64,000 nucleotides of DNA. Source: Mesodorylaimus sp. YZB2_4. Its lineage: Eukaryota > Nematoda > Enoplea > Dorylaimida > Dorylaimidae. Position 1 is the stretch's first letter, and each line of letters opens with the position of its first letter. The translations under genes were made by a program, and so were the position numbers. Location of the stretch: contig JASANH010001345.1 in NCBI GenBank assembly GCA_030248295.1, forward strand, positions 1 through 64,000, read 5' to 3'. This document shows positions 23,601 through 34,640 of this stretch, piece by piece. Below the pieces are notes generated by a model, which saw nothing but the letters and a program-made list of their open reading frames with translations, was not told the origin of the DNA and made no database searches.

Positions 23601-26302
23601 CACGGTCAAGCGCAGCACACCCTTCAATCTTCTCTGCTCAATTTTAAAGACGACGGACTGTCGCTAAATTTGCCCCTAACGTACCCTCGAAACAGCTCAG
23701 CCGTGCTTAAATCGGGAGAGGAATGAACTAATAGTGTTGTATTTCAGATGGGAAGAATGTGTTGAAGAGACAACATCAGAATTGAATTTTCCCGTTGGTT
23801 CAATGTACGTCAAGAAACATTTCAGCCAAGACACCAAGAATGATGTATATTCTAGTTTTGAAACCATAAAAATTACTGCAACGGTGCAGCAAAAATTTTA
23901 ATTTCAGTTAGACCGGATGGTGAACAGTATCCGCAAAGCAATGAAAAATACGATTAATAATATAAATTGGATGGACAACGAAACCAAGGAAAATGCTCAA
24001 AAGAAATTATCAAAAGTGCTTCAAAGTATTGCATTCCCTTTCCCAGATATTTATAACGAAACTTGGATCACGCGTGACTACCGCATAGTAAGTTTCATTT
24101 AGCAGACTACCGCATGTCACATACGTCATATTTTTCCCAAAGCGGAGCCATTCCGAGCACCGGAACACATTTGATAAACAGTTTTCACCGGGCGGGAGTC
24201 GAACCCTCTCATGCAAGTGCGCACCCAGCGTGAGAGCCAGACGCCTTGACCCGCAAGGCCACGACCAGGCCTTATATTTTTTACTTAGGCTAAAATATCG
24301 GAAGAAACTTATTTCGACAACAAGATTTCTATGTCATTGTCGTCGAATGACAGGAGTATAAAAGAATTTCGAGAGCCTGAAAATCGAACTGAGTGGCACG
24401 GTGCAGTGGCGATTGTCAACGCCTGGTATTCACCAGAATTTAATAAAATCAGTATGTTCAAGAGCACATTTGCTGTTATAAAATGGTAAAACTCGATGAT
24501 TCATGATCGATTTTTACAAATTAAAAATCGATAATTATCGATTTTTACAATTCAATCATCGATTACCAATTTTTGGTTTTGAAAAGAGCAATGCACTAGC
24601 CGAAATTGATAAAAAAACCCATTTGAGCTCTTGCAAAAGCTTTAGCCTGCAATATCCATATAGCACCCTACAAAGTGGAAATCTGAAATAGCTAAATCGC
24701 TACTCAGAGTGGTTTTACCCCAGTTACCAGTCAGTGGCAGTGATTGAAGTCTTCGTGATATCTGCTAGATCAATGTTTTTCAATCGCGTTCTTGCTAGAA
24801 AATCAGCAGAACACTGGCTGCCCATGAATTGTGTGTTGCACACAATACAGCGGACAGTACTTGGGAGCGCATAGTTTTGTTGTAGAATGTCGCCACAAAG
24901 TAAGAAGCCAGTCCTGCTCAGTCAGTAAGAGCGTCATCAGCTAGCGAATGAGCTAATCATCCCTTTGTCTGCTTCAGCTTTCCCAGCTGGCATATTACGC
25001 CTGTCCTGGTACCACCCCGAGGCCCCCGACTACTACAACTTTGGACATATCGGATCAGTCATGGGTCACGAGCTGACGCACGGGTTTGATGACGAAGGGC
25101 GGCAGTACGATGGCGATGGTAATTTCAAACTTTGGTGGAGCAATGAGACTTTGGGGGAGTTCACAAAAGGGGCAAAATGCTTTATCGAACAGTATGGAAA
25201 TATTACTGATCCAACCACAAATCAGACGTTGAATGGAGAAAACACGCAAGGAGAAAACATTGCTGACAATGGCGGATTGAAATTGGCATTCAAGGTGAGC
25301 ATGCTACACTAACTGCGAGGGTATCATCAGTCAGCATCTTAGAAATCCTTGAATCATAGACACAAATATCTCGTAAGGCATGGTCAGCGAATGAAACTGA
25401 TTTAATAGAAGATTAGTACATATACGCATCTAGTTGCGGGCGGGTTATATACATACTGTGCCTGCATAATTATTCGCTCAAAAAATGCATATTTCAATGT
25501 GCATAGATCAGCCACATTATACACAATATATTGTATTTTTTAGGCTTAGTCACATTTTAAAAATATATATATATATACACAGTATGTATAACTAATTAAG
25601 GCTATCAATAAAAATTAAAGTATTAATTATGTGTTTTTGATATAAACGCGCAGATGATATGTATTTTAATTAAATCATGGAGACGCAGATCTACCTAAGC
25701 GTTGATATGATATCATGCTGGTGATATTGTGATATTTTCAAAATTGTAATTTTCTGTATGCCTTAATCGGCTTATTTAGATACCTTTTCTGACCTAATCA
25801 TATACCTATACAAATATAATTAACCAGTTTATAAACACACATATATGCATATATATGCTGATATATATATATACATTTGACATGCTGTAGTATATTTTCA
25901 AAGCATATAATGTATGCATATACTGTAATGACCAATTTTTCTCCAGGCTTTCCTAGCTGGTCGCCAAGATCCAGCAATCGAGTCAAGCGAAAGGAATAAG
26001 ATTCTTCCAAGTTTGTCCAAATATACAGCAGAACAGCTCTATTTTCTTTCTTTTGCTCAGGTTAGTCTTCAATCTCTGAATTAAAAACCCCCATGCTGGA
26101 ACGCTTCTAAAATTTTTATTACCAGGCTTGGTGCACGCTGATTCGCGAGGAGGCTCTGCAAGTTCAGATTGTATCGGACCCCCATTCGCCAGCAACCTAC
26201 AGAGTCAATGTGCCATTGCAGAACAATGAGCAGTTCGCTGCCGCGTACAAATGCCCACTAGGCAGCCCAATGAACCCTACGAAGAAATGTCAGATTTGGT
26301 GA
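17622..26302 (+). CDS. M13 (neprilysin-like) zinc metallopeptidase N1
   Basis: Thirteen coding exons: 17622-17826, 19582-19874, 20305-20416, 20504-20571, 20627-20713, 22843-22973, 23274-23399, 23748-23844, 23908-24087, 24289-24451, 24978-25294, 25947-26060, 26126-26302. They sum to 2070 nt (689 aa), all with GT-AG borders. M13 enzymes cut peptides outside the cell. Catalytic marks are complete: GHELTHGFDD (zinc His pair and Glu), GENIADNGG (third zinc ligand), NAWYSP (substrate-binding NAxY), [15 protein letters not shown] and the C-terminal CQIW. DPCVDFYNYACGNY marks the N-terminal domain. The start is the Met shared by all five paralogs. A TAG acceptor lies 30 nt upstream and no membrane anchor was found. 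Introns 1, 5, 7 and 9 carry repeats. Confidence 0.92.
17842..18006 (+). mobile_element. Hairpin-rich foldback element, copy in N1 intron 1
   Basis: Starts TGTAACC, then GCCTGGCGGG, and ends CCTGCCAGGC with GGTTGC. The core hairpin ATCAACCC-CTC-GGGTTGA and CAGCCG follow the family. At one terminal-stem position this copy has C-G where the copy at 21627 has T-A. The TTCG hairpin is degraded. Confidence 0.7.
18684..18699. repeat. Poly(G) run
   Basis: An uninterrupted run of about 15 G inside N1 intron 1. It is one of about nine such C or G runs in the window. Confidence 0.8.
18907..18947. repeat. Perfect 13-nt inverted repeat
   Basis: CGATTGATCGATC at 18907-18919 and its reverse complement at 18935-18947 are separated by 15 bases, in N1 intron 1. 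It can form a hairpin. No function is inferred. Confidence 0.7.
20830..21005 (-). mobile_element. Hairpin-rich foldback element, inverted copy in N1 intron 5
   Basis: Read on the minus strand it starts GCCTGGTCGGCCATGG, has GGCTGGGAAACGTCAA and GGGCTAATGTTTCAGCC, and ends GCGCCTGCCAGG. The first hairpin is enlarged compared with other copies. Confidence 0.65.
21525..21626. repeat. Degenerate CCGACCCGAT array
   Basis: Many imperfect CCGACC, CCGATCC and CCGACCCGAT units abut the foldback copy that begins at 21627. Related sequence recurs at 22685-22800 and, in the GGTTCGG/CCGAACC form, at 41035-41150. Confidence 0.6.
21627..21832 (+). mobile_element. Hairpin-rich foldback element, best-preserved copy
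   Basis: Ends are TGTAACC and GGTTACA. After a poly(C) run come GCCTGGTAGGC at the left and GCCTACCAGGC at the right, perfect complements. Inside are GAGAGTA/TACTCTC; a long stem with loop CTC (TCAACCC/GGGTTGA, extended by AAAC/GTTT and GGCTG/CAGCC) at about 21696-21733; TAGTC-GCAA-GACTA; and GCCGAC-TTCG-GTCGGC at 21783-21798. It has no coding capacity. It lies in N1 intron 5. Confidence 0.8.
22685..22800. repeat. Degenerate CCGATCC repeat block
   Basis: Units such as CCGATCCGGCC, ACCGATCC and GGTCGGTCGATG occur just before N1 exon 6. The block resembles the array at 21525-21626. Confidence 0.5.
23043..23215 (+). mobile_element. Hairpin-rich foldback element, copy in N1 intron 6
   Basis: GCCTGGTAGGC at the left, CCTGCCAGGC and GGTTACA at the right. 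It keeps GAGAGTA/TACTCTC, the TCAACC/GGGTTGA stem and the TTCG hairpin at 23166-23181. In that hairpin one C-G pair is replaced by T-A (GCTGAC-TTCG-GTCAGC). Confidence 0.75.
23425..23560 (+). mobile_element. tRNA-derived SINE, family A, degenerate copy (N1 intron 7)
   Basis: The B box GTTCGACTCCC and the downstream tail with a TCCAATGCGCAC block match the family, seen best at 34482. The A box region is poor. Confidence 0.45.
24110..24270 (-). mobile_element. tRNA-derived SINE, family A (N1 intron 9)
   Basis: On the minus strand: GTGGCCTTGCGGGTCAAGGC (A-box region), then GGGTTCGACTCCCGCC (B box), then a tail with ATCAAATGTGTT. The head resembles a Ser/Leu-type tRNA but lacks a closed acceptor stem. 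Confidence 0.7.
24523..24546. repeat. Perfect 24-nt palindrome
   Basis: AAAAATCGATAA followed by its exact reverse complement, in N1 intron 10. ATCGATTTTT recurs as direct copies on both sides (24490-24570). Confidence 0.75.
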
Positions 26303-26883
26303 TCGATCATGTTAGAGTGTCGCAAAGCTGCCTTTGTCTTCACAGCTATACCTTTGTGGAATGGAATATGTATTTTCGTACCTTGCTCGTTCAGAGCAGC
26401 TGTTTGAAATGCAGAACGTGTTGCTTTCCATTTCTGCACATTTTGTATGTGCTTTCTTTTATGGCTGCACTACGAGAAATTCAAGGCGTGAATCGTGTCT
26501 GCAACAGTGTTCCACATTTTCAGCAATGCAGACGAGGTCAGTGATATTAGAACAGACTAGGACCAAGCAGCTGTGATATTTTGCTCCATCATGTAAGGTC
26601 CTCTTCTTTGCGCAAAGCCATAATGACCGAGCAGCTAGTTATACAGCGGCATGCAAGCCCTTTTGGCGCAGTGAAAGAAGTACAGACAAGTCAGAAATTG
26701 CACTATATTTTAAAAGATACACAGAAACTTGAGCCCTTGCCCACGTCTCTAGGGTTACCAGTCCCAGGCGCTAACCTTACAGTTCAGTATATTGTCCAAA
26801 TTATGATATTACGCTACTGTAGCTCTCAATTACCAAGTAAAAATAATAAGTTTCAAGGCCTATAAGCAAATTCTATAGCTTCC
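26303..26883. other. Short spacer between N1 and the FkbM gene
   Basis: N1 (plus) and the FkbM gene (minus) are convergent, with their stops about 580 bases apart. No further gene is seen. Confidence 0.5.
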
Positions 26884-29029
26884 CTAACCAGAAATCGCAG
26901 CTTTTCTGAGCCACTTGCTGTAAGCAGTCTCATTCACGAACCCCACATCAAACACACTGAGTTCACCATAAAACAGGAACCCACGTGGAAGAAAGAATCT
27001 TAGATACTCGACGTATCGCCGCAAGGTCTTGTCCCAATCCGTGCTGAACATGTCCAGTCGAGGCCAGCCATTCACTATTCGAAAGGGAAAATAATTGTTT
27101 TTCAGTATGAGATATTCAATTTGAATGAATTCTATTTCCAATTTGTCAAAGTGCAAGCCTTGCAGCACTTGCATTTCGTGATATTGAACATCGAGGGCGA
27201 AGTAGTCGATGCGAGTCTGATTGGCTGCCAGCATCAGGGAATACAGTGGGAAACACCAGACATATGCTGGCTGGAAGGAGGACCACTGGCCGTTGTACAG
27301 GAAAGCAGTGATTCTATCGATGGTGCTGATGGTCGAAACTATCGCGCCTTGAGCACCCGAAGTGTAAAATAACTTTTTGACGGGTTTTCTGCTTTCGTCC
27401 AAACACGAGTTCACAGCCCAGGCTTTTCTATTTTTCGATTTCAGTTTCTCGAATTCGAGTGGATTCGGTTCAATGAGCAGGCCAGTCCAGTTGTAATCTT
27501 TTTCCAGTGTCAATGTGTTCGATATGAATTCGCCATCGAGTGCACCACATTCGACGAAAAATCCGTCTCTTCTTCCTCGGAACAGCGTAATTGGTTGCAT
27601 GTTCTTGGCTAATGGGAACGAGAGGGAGTACGGCTCGAAGCGACCCGCTGGAGGTACCAGGTAGTGCTGACGGATGTGCTCTATAAGCCGAGGATCGTCG
27701 GCTTCCCAAGAAGCTAAGAAGAAAACTTTTGTAAGATGTGTGGCTTCATCTAATAGTTTGGTTATAAAGAAACTTTTTGTCAAATTTTGCTCTTCACTGC
27801 GTCAAGTTCGTGGAAAACTCAAAAAGCAATAAGAGTTTTTTCAAGCAAGCCTTAGACATTTTGTAAGACATGGATGATGAAGCTTCAATTTTTGACCCCC
27901 GCCCCACTTTTATGTGTGAATTCGATGCACCTATGAGTGGTGATAGTGATGCAACAGTGCTTTCTTTGTGCAGACTCGATTTTCACGGAATCATCCAGAA
28001 GAACGTTTCTTTTAAAAAAGTGCTTGGGCGATATCGGCCAAAAATCCCTGACCTTTCGGCCTTTCTTAATCAACGACACATCAGCGTGTTCGCAAATGAA
28101 TGAGGAATCGAATGCCTGTCGCAAAAAGTTTCTATCTCCCACGCAGCTCGAGGTATGGGGGTCAGAGTTAAAGATGCCATTCAGGTCGACGACTTTCACA
28201 CCTCCTGTTTTTTTGGGGACAAAAAATTCAAAAGTTGTGTACTTCGGGCACTCGGTGATTAGTGGTCTCATTCCAGCTGGAAAAAGGCCAATCGACGCCA
28301 TTTTGAATGGGCTATCCGAAAATGTATGTTTGCTTTTGTGATCTGTTTTGCAAGATTTTAAAAAATAGATTTTTCTGAGAATTTCCTAAAGTTGAGGGCA
28401 GGTTTTTGCCTATTTGGATCTCAAAAGTACAGACGATGGAGAGCCACGCTGCAAGCTTGATGGATCAGATATATTTCAGGCTGGTTAAATCCCGTCTCCC
28501 AGTTGCCATAAGAGCAAGAGGTCTGAAAGTCGTCAACTAGGAGAGCACCTCTAACTTTGGCGCCCAATATCTCGAGCTGAATTAGAGATAGAAAGTTTTT
28601 TCGACAAGCACTCGACTCCCCATTCACTTGCGAGCACACTGATATGTCATTGAGCGGATAAGACCGAACGGTCAGTGAGTTATGGCCGATATCGCCCAAC
28701 CACTTTCGAAAAACGGTTTTATTGGGGATAATTCCGCGCAAATCAAGTTTGCACTAAAAAGCATTGTTGCGCCACTGTCAAAACTCATGGGTGCAGTAAG
28801 CCTGTCTAAATTTATTGACCCCACGGTTTTCAAAAACAATGAACAAATACCGCTTACCTATGTAATCGTCGAAACTACTTTCCTCCACAAATGTCCCAGA
28901 GAAAGCGACCGTGAGGTACAAAAATATGAAAACTGATAAAGGGATGAGGGCAAGCAGAAAAAAGACTTTGAAACATCGTGATTTACGCGACACAAAGCGC
29001 TTCACAAAAATGCTCACTTTTCTTTTCAT
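26884..29029 (-). CDS. FkbM-type methyltransferase-domain membrane protein (Star-like)
   Basis: Two exons: 28858-29029 (start) and 26884-27713. Lengths 172 + 830 give 333 aa in frame. The donor is ATAG|GTAAGC, the acceptor TTCTTAG|CTTC, both phase 1. Exon 1 encodes a short basic N-terminus and one membrane segment (VFFLLALIPLSVFIFLYLTV), a type II signal anchor. Exon 2 carries an FkbM-like fold: GFFVECGALDGEF (motif I type), WTGLLIEPNP and DYFALDVQYHEMQVLQG. Animal members of this family include Drosophila Star, an endomembrane protein, and many uncharacterised proteins. The methyl acceptor is unknown and catalysis is not assured. The 1144-nt intron holds a long inverted repeat. Confidence 0.85.
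27980..28745. repeat. Imperfect inverted repeat inside the FkbM intron
   Basis: The plus strand at about 27985-28220 and the minus strand at about 28745-28520 read nearly the same sequence, for example TTGGGCGATATCGGCCA and TCAGCTCGAG. Arms exceed 200 bases at roughly three-quarters identity by eye, with a spacer of about 300. Both arms keep a similar open frame in the matching sense (CLGDIG, ACSQ or VCSQ, ACRK-FLS-QLE). The protein is not recognised. Confidence 0.7.
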
Positions 29030-29571
29030 TTTTAGGCTAAAGTTTTGGCCAGTGGGAAGCCGAATATCGAAAGCCGCTTACATGCAAGGGAGCCGTTTGC
29101 GATTCGGCGGAATGAGCTTGCCCAAAACCGCCGCCTGCTCAAGTGCCGATTTGTCAACGTTCTCTCATTACCCTCCCCTCCGGCCTAAACTTGCCTCTAA
29201 TTGTAAGCGGCCGTTCAAGCTATGAATAGCACAGCATAATGCATAATGGAACGGTAGGCAGTCGTTGTCTCGCGCTGATTGGAAGCATGGGCCGATGTGC
29301 TCCGAGCCAAACTGGTTCCCTCGCAGCTGACGGCCCTGAGTTTCGTGATAGAGCGGCGTAATTTGCTATTATAAGATGATTGATATACTAGATATCTCAT
29401 TGGTAGATGTCATAAGTATCGCCATGTTTCGCCGTTTTTGTGTATGAATTATAATGGCAGAAAAACATCAGAGCTGTTTGAGAGCAGCGATTACCAGAAA
29501 GGGGTGTCGCACTTTGCTATTCTGAAGTCCAGTGCGGGTACTGGACTGAAGCGAGTCAGACAATCCATGAC

Positions 29572-29730
29572 CCAGGTCGTGGCCTAAGGGTTGCCTCTTA
29601 CGCTCGGAAGGGAAGGGTTCGACTCCCGCCTGGATAAAATATGATTGTCAAATATGTGCGCTGCCTTCCAGTGCGCTGTGCTGCTTGGCTGTAGATAAAG
29701 TGTGAGATAGCATGACCCATGACACATACT
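29572..29730 (+). mobile_element. tRNA-derived SINE, family A
   Basis: GTGGCCTAAGGGTTGCC, then GGGTTCGACTCCCGCC (B box), then the tail ATGATTGTCAAATATGTG and a TTCCAGTGCGCTG block, all shared with the copies at 32594 and 34482. Confidence 0.75.
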
Positions 29731-30514
29731 GTCTAACATGATTTGAGTCATTTCAGGCAGGCAGATAACTGTGCGAATGGCAATGTCAGCTTTGGGTGTC
29801 TTGATCTTCATTGCGACAGCCGAGCTGTTGATGTGCGTTCTATCCTGAAGAAACCTGAAAATATTTCTCTCCTTTCGTGGCTCTGTAATAACTGCTGTAC
29901 CCCTTCTGATTTTATTTAGACTGTGGGCTATAAAAGTCATTTAGGTCGACCTGGCCACTAATTGACAATTAAGGTGCTGTAGCGAGAGTGCCAATCGGAA
30001 AGGGTCTAATTCACTGGTCCCTCAGACATTTTTGGAGTTTGCAGATTACAAAGCTAACTTTTTCTCCTAAACAAGCAGTTGTGTAACAGGGCTTCCAATA
30101 TTGCGTTAATGTAAATATGAACATAGTGTGCCTGACAGAATGTCCTCCTAAAATAGAGTCTACGTGTTTCGGTCACTTGAAGTGGGTCAAAAAGTTTGCG
30201 ATACAGACAGCCAGCCAATATGTCCAGTTAGGGCATACTTTAATCGGTCTTTTTCGGCCATACTTGTACAAAATGAGCAGAAATGCTGGTATCGCCTTTG
30301 GTGAGGAACAAGCAAGAGTGCACTGGTATATGCTAGCATAACCTAAAGTCCAGCATACGTCAGACTCTGACGGTGCAGTGATCAGCATCGAAACAATGAT
30401 CGAGGAAAGAGACCACTTCATTCCACGGAAAGTGCGACATTCCGGCTTGCTCCCGGTAATTCATTCATTCGTGCTCAGCTGCCCTACCTTACTCCCAGAG
30501 GGGCAGACTACATA

Positions 30515-31298
30515 CTGGGTTGGCAAAAGATTCTCGCGGATGTCTATATTTCGCGGGTTTTTCAAATTTCTGAACGAGACTTGAGCGTCGTACAATACGA
30601 AGTCTGGAAATAAGTATTTTCAAAAATTTTATTATAAAATATTTTCAAATCTCGCGGCTTTTTTGCGTCCTTTTGCTGCAAGTGGACAATAAGCTTTTTT
30701 TGTAAATACCGTGACCGCAGCTAGTCCAGGACGAGTGAATCCATGAAAATGCGCCCTGCATCACTGACTAAAGTTTGCTGTTCTTGCCTATTGGGTTCTT
30801 GACAAGTGATGCTAAGGCATGCGAGCGGACAATTCTCTCGCATTACACAATAGTGGAGGTGTGAGGTGATTTTTGACTTCAGCGCAAGTTTGTGGAGCTG
30901 ATTGCATTGACGTACGGTTTTTTGCGATAGCTTTAAGACTGAGCAGACAGCAACACTTCAGATGCGGCTATCGGACTCGCCAGACTGCTGTTGCGACAGC
31001 CAGTGTTCCAACCAGTTTTCCATGATACGAGCCTGCCGACTTGATACAACAGCCATGCTGTGAGTCCTGAGGTGTGATAACACATCTTCGAAAAAACCCT
31101 CCATTCAGACTTCACTTCCTGTCCACTTAGAGCAAAAAACGCAAAAAAAGCCGCGAGATTTGAAAATTTTTTAAAAATTTTTTGGAAAATTCAAAATCCT
31201 AGACTTTGTACCGTACCATGCTTAAGTTTCGTTCAAAAATTTAAAAAGCCCGCGAAATATAGCCATTTAACATCCGCGAGCATCTCTTGCTAACCTGG
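30515..31298. mobile_element. 784-bp non-autonomous DNA element with about 180-bp terminal inverted repeats
   Basis: The left arm runs CTGGGTTGGCAA...TCTCGCGGATGT...ATATTTCGCGGG...AAATCTCGCGGCTTTTTT to about 30690. The right arm, from about 31120, is its reverse complement and ends at GCTAACCTGG. TA dinucleotides flank both ends (30513-30514, 31299-31300), fitting a TA target duplication. The middle has no transposase. It lies upstream of N2. Confidence 0.8.
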
Positions 31299-32593
31299 TA
31301 TCATCCTCCATGCATGGCTGGCGTCAAAAATAGTCTTTTGCTGTCTCGGTTTCTTGAATTCTTCTTGAATCAGATTGCTATCCCCACATCTACTGACGAG
31401 ATGCGAATCCTGCAAGCGGTTGAAGCAATCAAATTCTGATCGGGGGTCAGATCATGGGGTCCTCCTCAGGATGCGCTGATGTGGAAACACAAAAAGAAAC
31501 GCTTCTTATTTCAAGCCACTTTCTATTTCAATTTGGCAGTAAAAGCTCGCTGATTCGAACACGACCCCGCGTGCGTAAGATTAATTAGCTAATTTTTGAA
31601 CCAAGCTGAAATAAAATGGAAAAATCAAAGAACGATTAACGTAAAAGATTTCTTTCAGTTCTCATAGACGCTTGAGTTAGGACTACAGAGCCGAAAAAAC
31701 TTTTTGTGATGTGTCGCGATTTGGGCTTATATCCTCGCGCCGTCGAAGCACCTGGCTGATGTGCCCATGTGTGAGACACATTTTCCGAGCTAGCCATTTA
31801 TCCAGTCATCTCGGCACCTTTATGGGGTCCAATTGATGCCTGCTAATTCCACGATCCACATTGGGGTTTCCTTATCTGATGCGACTATGAATCACAAAAG
31901 ATTTATAATTTTGATGAAAATGCCGCAGTTATTTTTATCTGGATTACATTTTGGGGCAAAATGGCTTGGCTTATCTAAACAGGCGAGAATAGTAATTTAA
32001 AAGTGTTCATCACGCAGTCGAAGCACACAAAAACTTGTGCTCTGGTTTTATCAGTGCTCTGAATGGCGAGCTGATGGGATAAGGCTAGAAGCACTTCGTC
32101 TGTGCTGTGCAGTGGCTGCCGATTAGGATTTTTGTGGCGAATTTGTGTCTACCGCGAGAATTTTCAATTCAGAAGTCATTTTTACTTCTAGATTTCTATT
32201 TTCTAGGTTACGAGAAACAATCAACCGAAGCCCAATATCAATCAGAAATGCTCAGTGGCCTTCCATTATTATTGTTCAAGCTGGAACTCGCCATCAACAT
32301 GACCATAGTGATGAATACAACTGTCAATCCTTGTCAAGATTTTTATAATTTCGCGTGCGGAAATTACAAAACTAAGAACGAGATACCTGATGACAAGCCA
32401 GTCTAAAATCGATTCTCTGAGACCACTGACCAAATCACATTCGAATTAAGAAGTGAGCGAAAATTTACATACAGCATGTAACACACTTCTCTGTGCGTTA
32501 TATATATATATATCATATTATATGTACAGCGCTCACTGTATAACACACTGTATTGCTGCATTGCGCCCACTGTATTACAAATCTGCACACACA

Positions 32594-32760
32594 CAGCGGC
32601 GTGTGGCCTATCGGGTTAAGGCGTCTGCCTCTCACACTGGGTGCGCACTTACCCAGGTGAAAAGTGATTGTCAAATACAGTATGTGTTTCTTCACCCTCG
32701 AGTGCGCTGTATACTTCTTGGCTATGGATAAAGTATGAGATGACAGTGCTCCAGCATCGA
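32594..32760 (+). mobile_element. tRNA-derived SINE, family A (N2 intron 1)
   Basis: GTGTGGCCTATCGGGTTAAG (A box region), CTCTCACACTGGGTGCGCAC, then the tail GTGATTGTCAAATACAG and CCCTCGAGTGCGCTGTA. The B box has been lost in this copy. Confidence 0.65.
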
Positions 32761-32794
32761 CACGTGGTATGCATCGCTTCACATATGTATTATG

Positions 32795-32837
32795 TACATA
32801 TATATATATATACGCGAGAATGATTTATATATGTATG

Positions 32838-32868
<31 letters not shown>

Positions 32869-32880
32869 TGCAATATATAC
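32795..32880. repeat. AT microsatellite
   Basis: Interrupted (TA)n and TATG tracts in N2 intron 1. Confidence 0.8.
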
Positions 32881-34481
32881 AGTACATCAAATATATAATG
32901 TTTGTCCACGGTAACTATGAATCAAAATACTTTTATAAATGGGTATACAAATAAATTTGTTGAGTTATAAACAAAAATTTTTATTCCATATGTATTATAT
33001 ATAGTAAATGTATCTTCAAATATTGTAAAATATACGTTTGTTCCTGCCACACTTCGTAAAATAAGCATATACATATGATTATGCATGCAAATAAGGTTTT
33101 ATACGCGCATTATACACAGGTTTGACGCTTGGTATTCATAGATCCACAGTATGTTTCAGGCCTTATTGAAGAAGAAGCCCATTCGACCGAGCGGTACGCT
33201 GACATGATCAAGCACTTCTATCAGTCTTGTATGAACGAAAATGAGTTAAAGCGGCTAGGATTGGATCCATTGAAGAAACATATGGAGCAATATGGGGGCT
33301 GGCCAGTGATCATGGGTGACGAGTGGCAAGACAGCAAGTACGACTGGATGGAACTCGACTCCAAACTATTTTGGTCTATTTTGGAGAAAGCACTCATTTC
33401 TTTGAGATTAAAGTCGAGATGAATATGAAAAACAGTTCAAAATACATAATCGCCGTAAGTTATTGATTTTTTTTTATTTCAGCAATTTTTCTATAATCTC
33501 AGGAAGTTTCTCCACTGAATTAACATTTCTAATTCCCTTCTTTTACTAAATAGATCGACCAGCCGTCATTGAGTCTGAATAGAGAACAATATTTGGATCA
33601 GCAGCACAAGCAATTACTCTATGCATATTTCGAGTTTGTGACCTCCAGCTGGGTAGGTGTTTGCGGAATATCAAATGATGATCTACTGAGTGAGGGTTAT
33701 AGGCGCATCTGAAAATGCGGCAAAAAAGGAGCTACAAGACGTGATTGGCTTGGAGACAGAATTTGCGAAAGTGAGTAGCCTTAGCAGAAAACACAGTTCA
33801 ATTCTGCTTGACTATTTCTCGCTGATTTAGATATTAGTTCGCGAGGAAAACCGACGAGATTTTAATGTCCCTTAACCATTGGACGCGTTTTTTTAGCGTT
33901 TGGCGATGTGGTAAAGAAGGCACAGGGGAGCACTAGGGACATATGATTTCTTAGCCCCCCCCCCCTTAACAGTCAAATACTAGCCCATAACTGCACACCT
34001 GAGCAGGAGAGGCAGGAGCCTAACTCGAACCAGGCAGCGAACCAGGCGGGTACCTAACAGTAATCTGCACCTATGCACCACAGGTCTAGTATCAAATACT
34101 TGGCTCTAAGTGTACTGTGGAGTCAAAACATTTTATTCTGAATACAGCACCTATGGGTAGCTGTCCACTGTCTGACACACCTTCTCATCATTGCTCAATG
34201 CAGCATCCATGCATACCACCACCATTACAACGATCGAGTAATCACTCATTCATTGAAGCATTACGGGGAAACAGGTCGAATGGCCCCACAGCTTTGATAC
34301 AGTTATGAAAATGAATCTCTTGGTCAAAACTGTGACTGAATCTTTCCAAGTCAGTTAGATTCAGTCTTCAAATTACCGCCTTTTCTCAAATTAGTGATCT
34401 ATTTTCGGCTGACTAGCAAAGCTCAAAGACAGACGAAAGGCAGCAAAGACGACTGTCGAATCCTAGTGAACGCGAGGTGAC

Positions 34482-34640
34482 CGGGGTCGTGGCCTTGCGG
34501 GTTCAGGCGTCTGCCGTCACGCTGGGTGCGCATTTACAGGGAAGGGTTCGACTCCCGCCTTGGTAAAAAATGATTGTCAAATATGTGTTTCTAAGCCCTC
34601 GAGTGCGCTGCATTGGCTTTGGATAAAATATGGCGGCATG
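34482..34640 (+). mobile_element. tRNA-derived SINE, family A, best copy
   Basis: GTCGTGGCCTTGCGGGTTCA (A-box region), GTCACGCTGGGTGCGCA, GGGTTCGACTCCCGCC (B box), then AAAAAATGATTGTCAAATAT and CCCTCGAGTGCGCTG. Confidence 0.75.

Noticed and set aside
24186-24268. Functional tRNA gene
   Set aside because: A and B boxes are present, but no closed acceptor stem or proper anticodon arm, and the same head with the same tail recurs elsewhere: a SINE.
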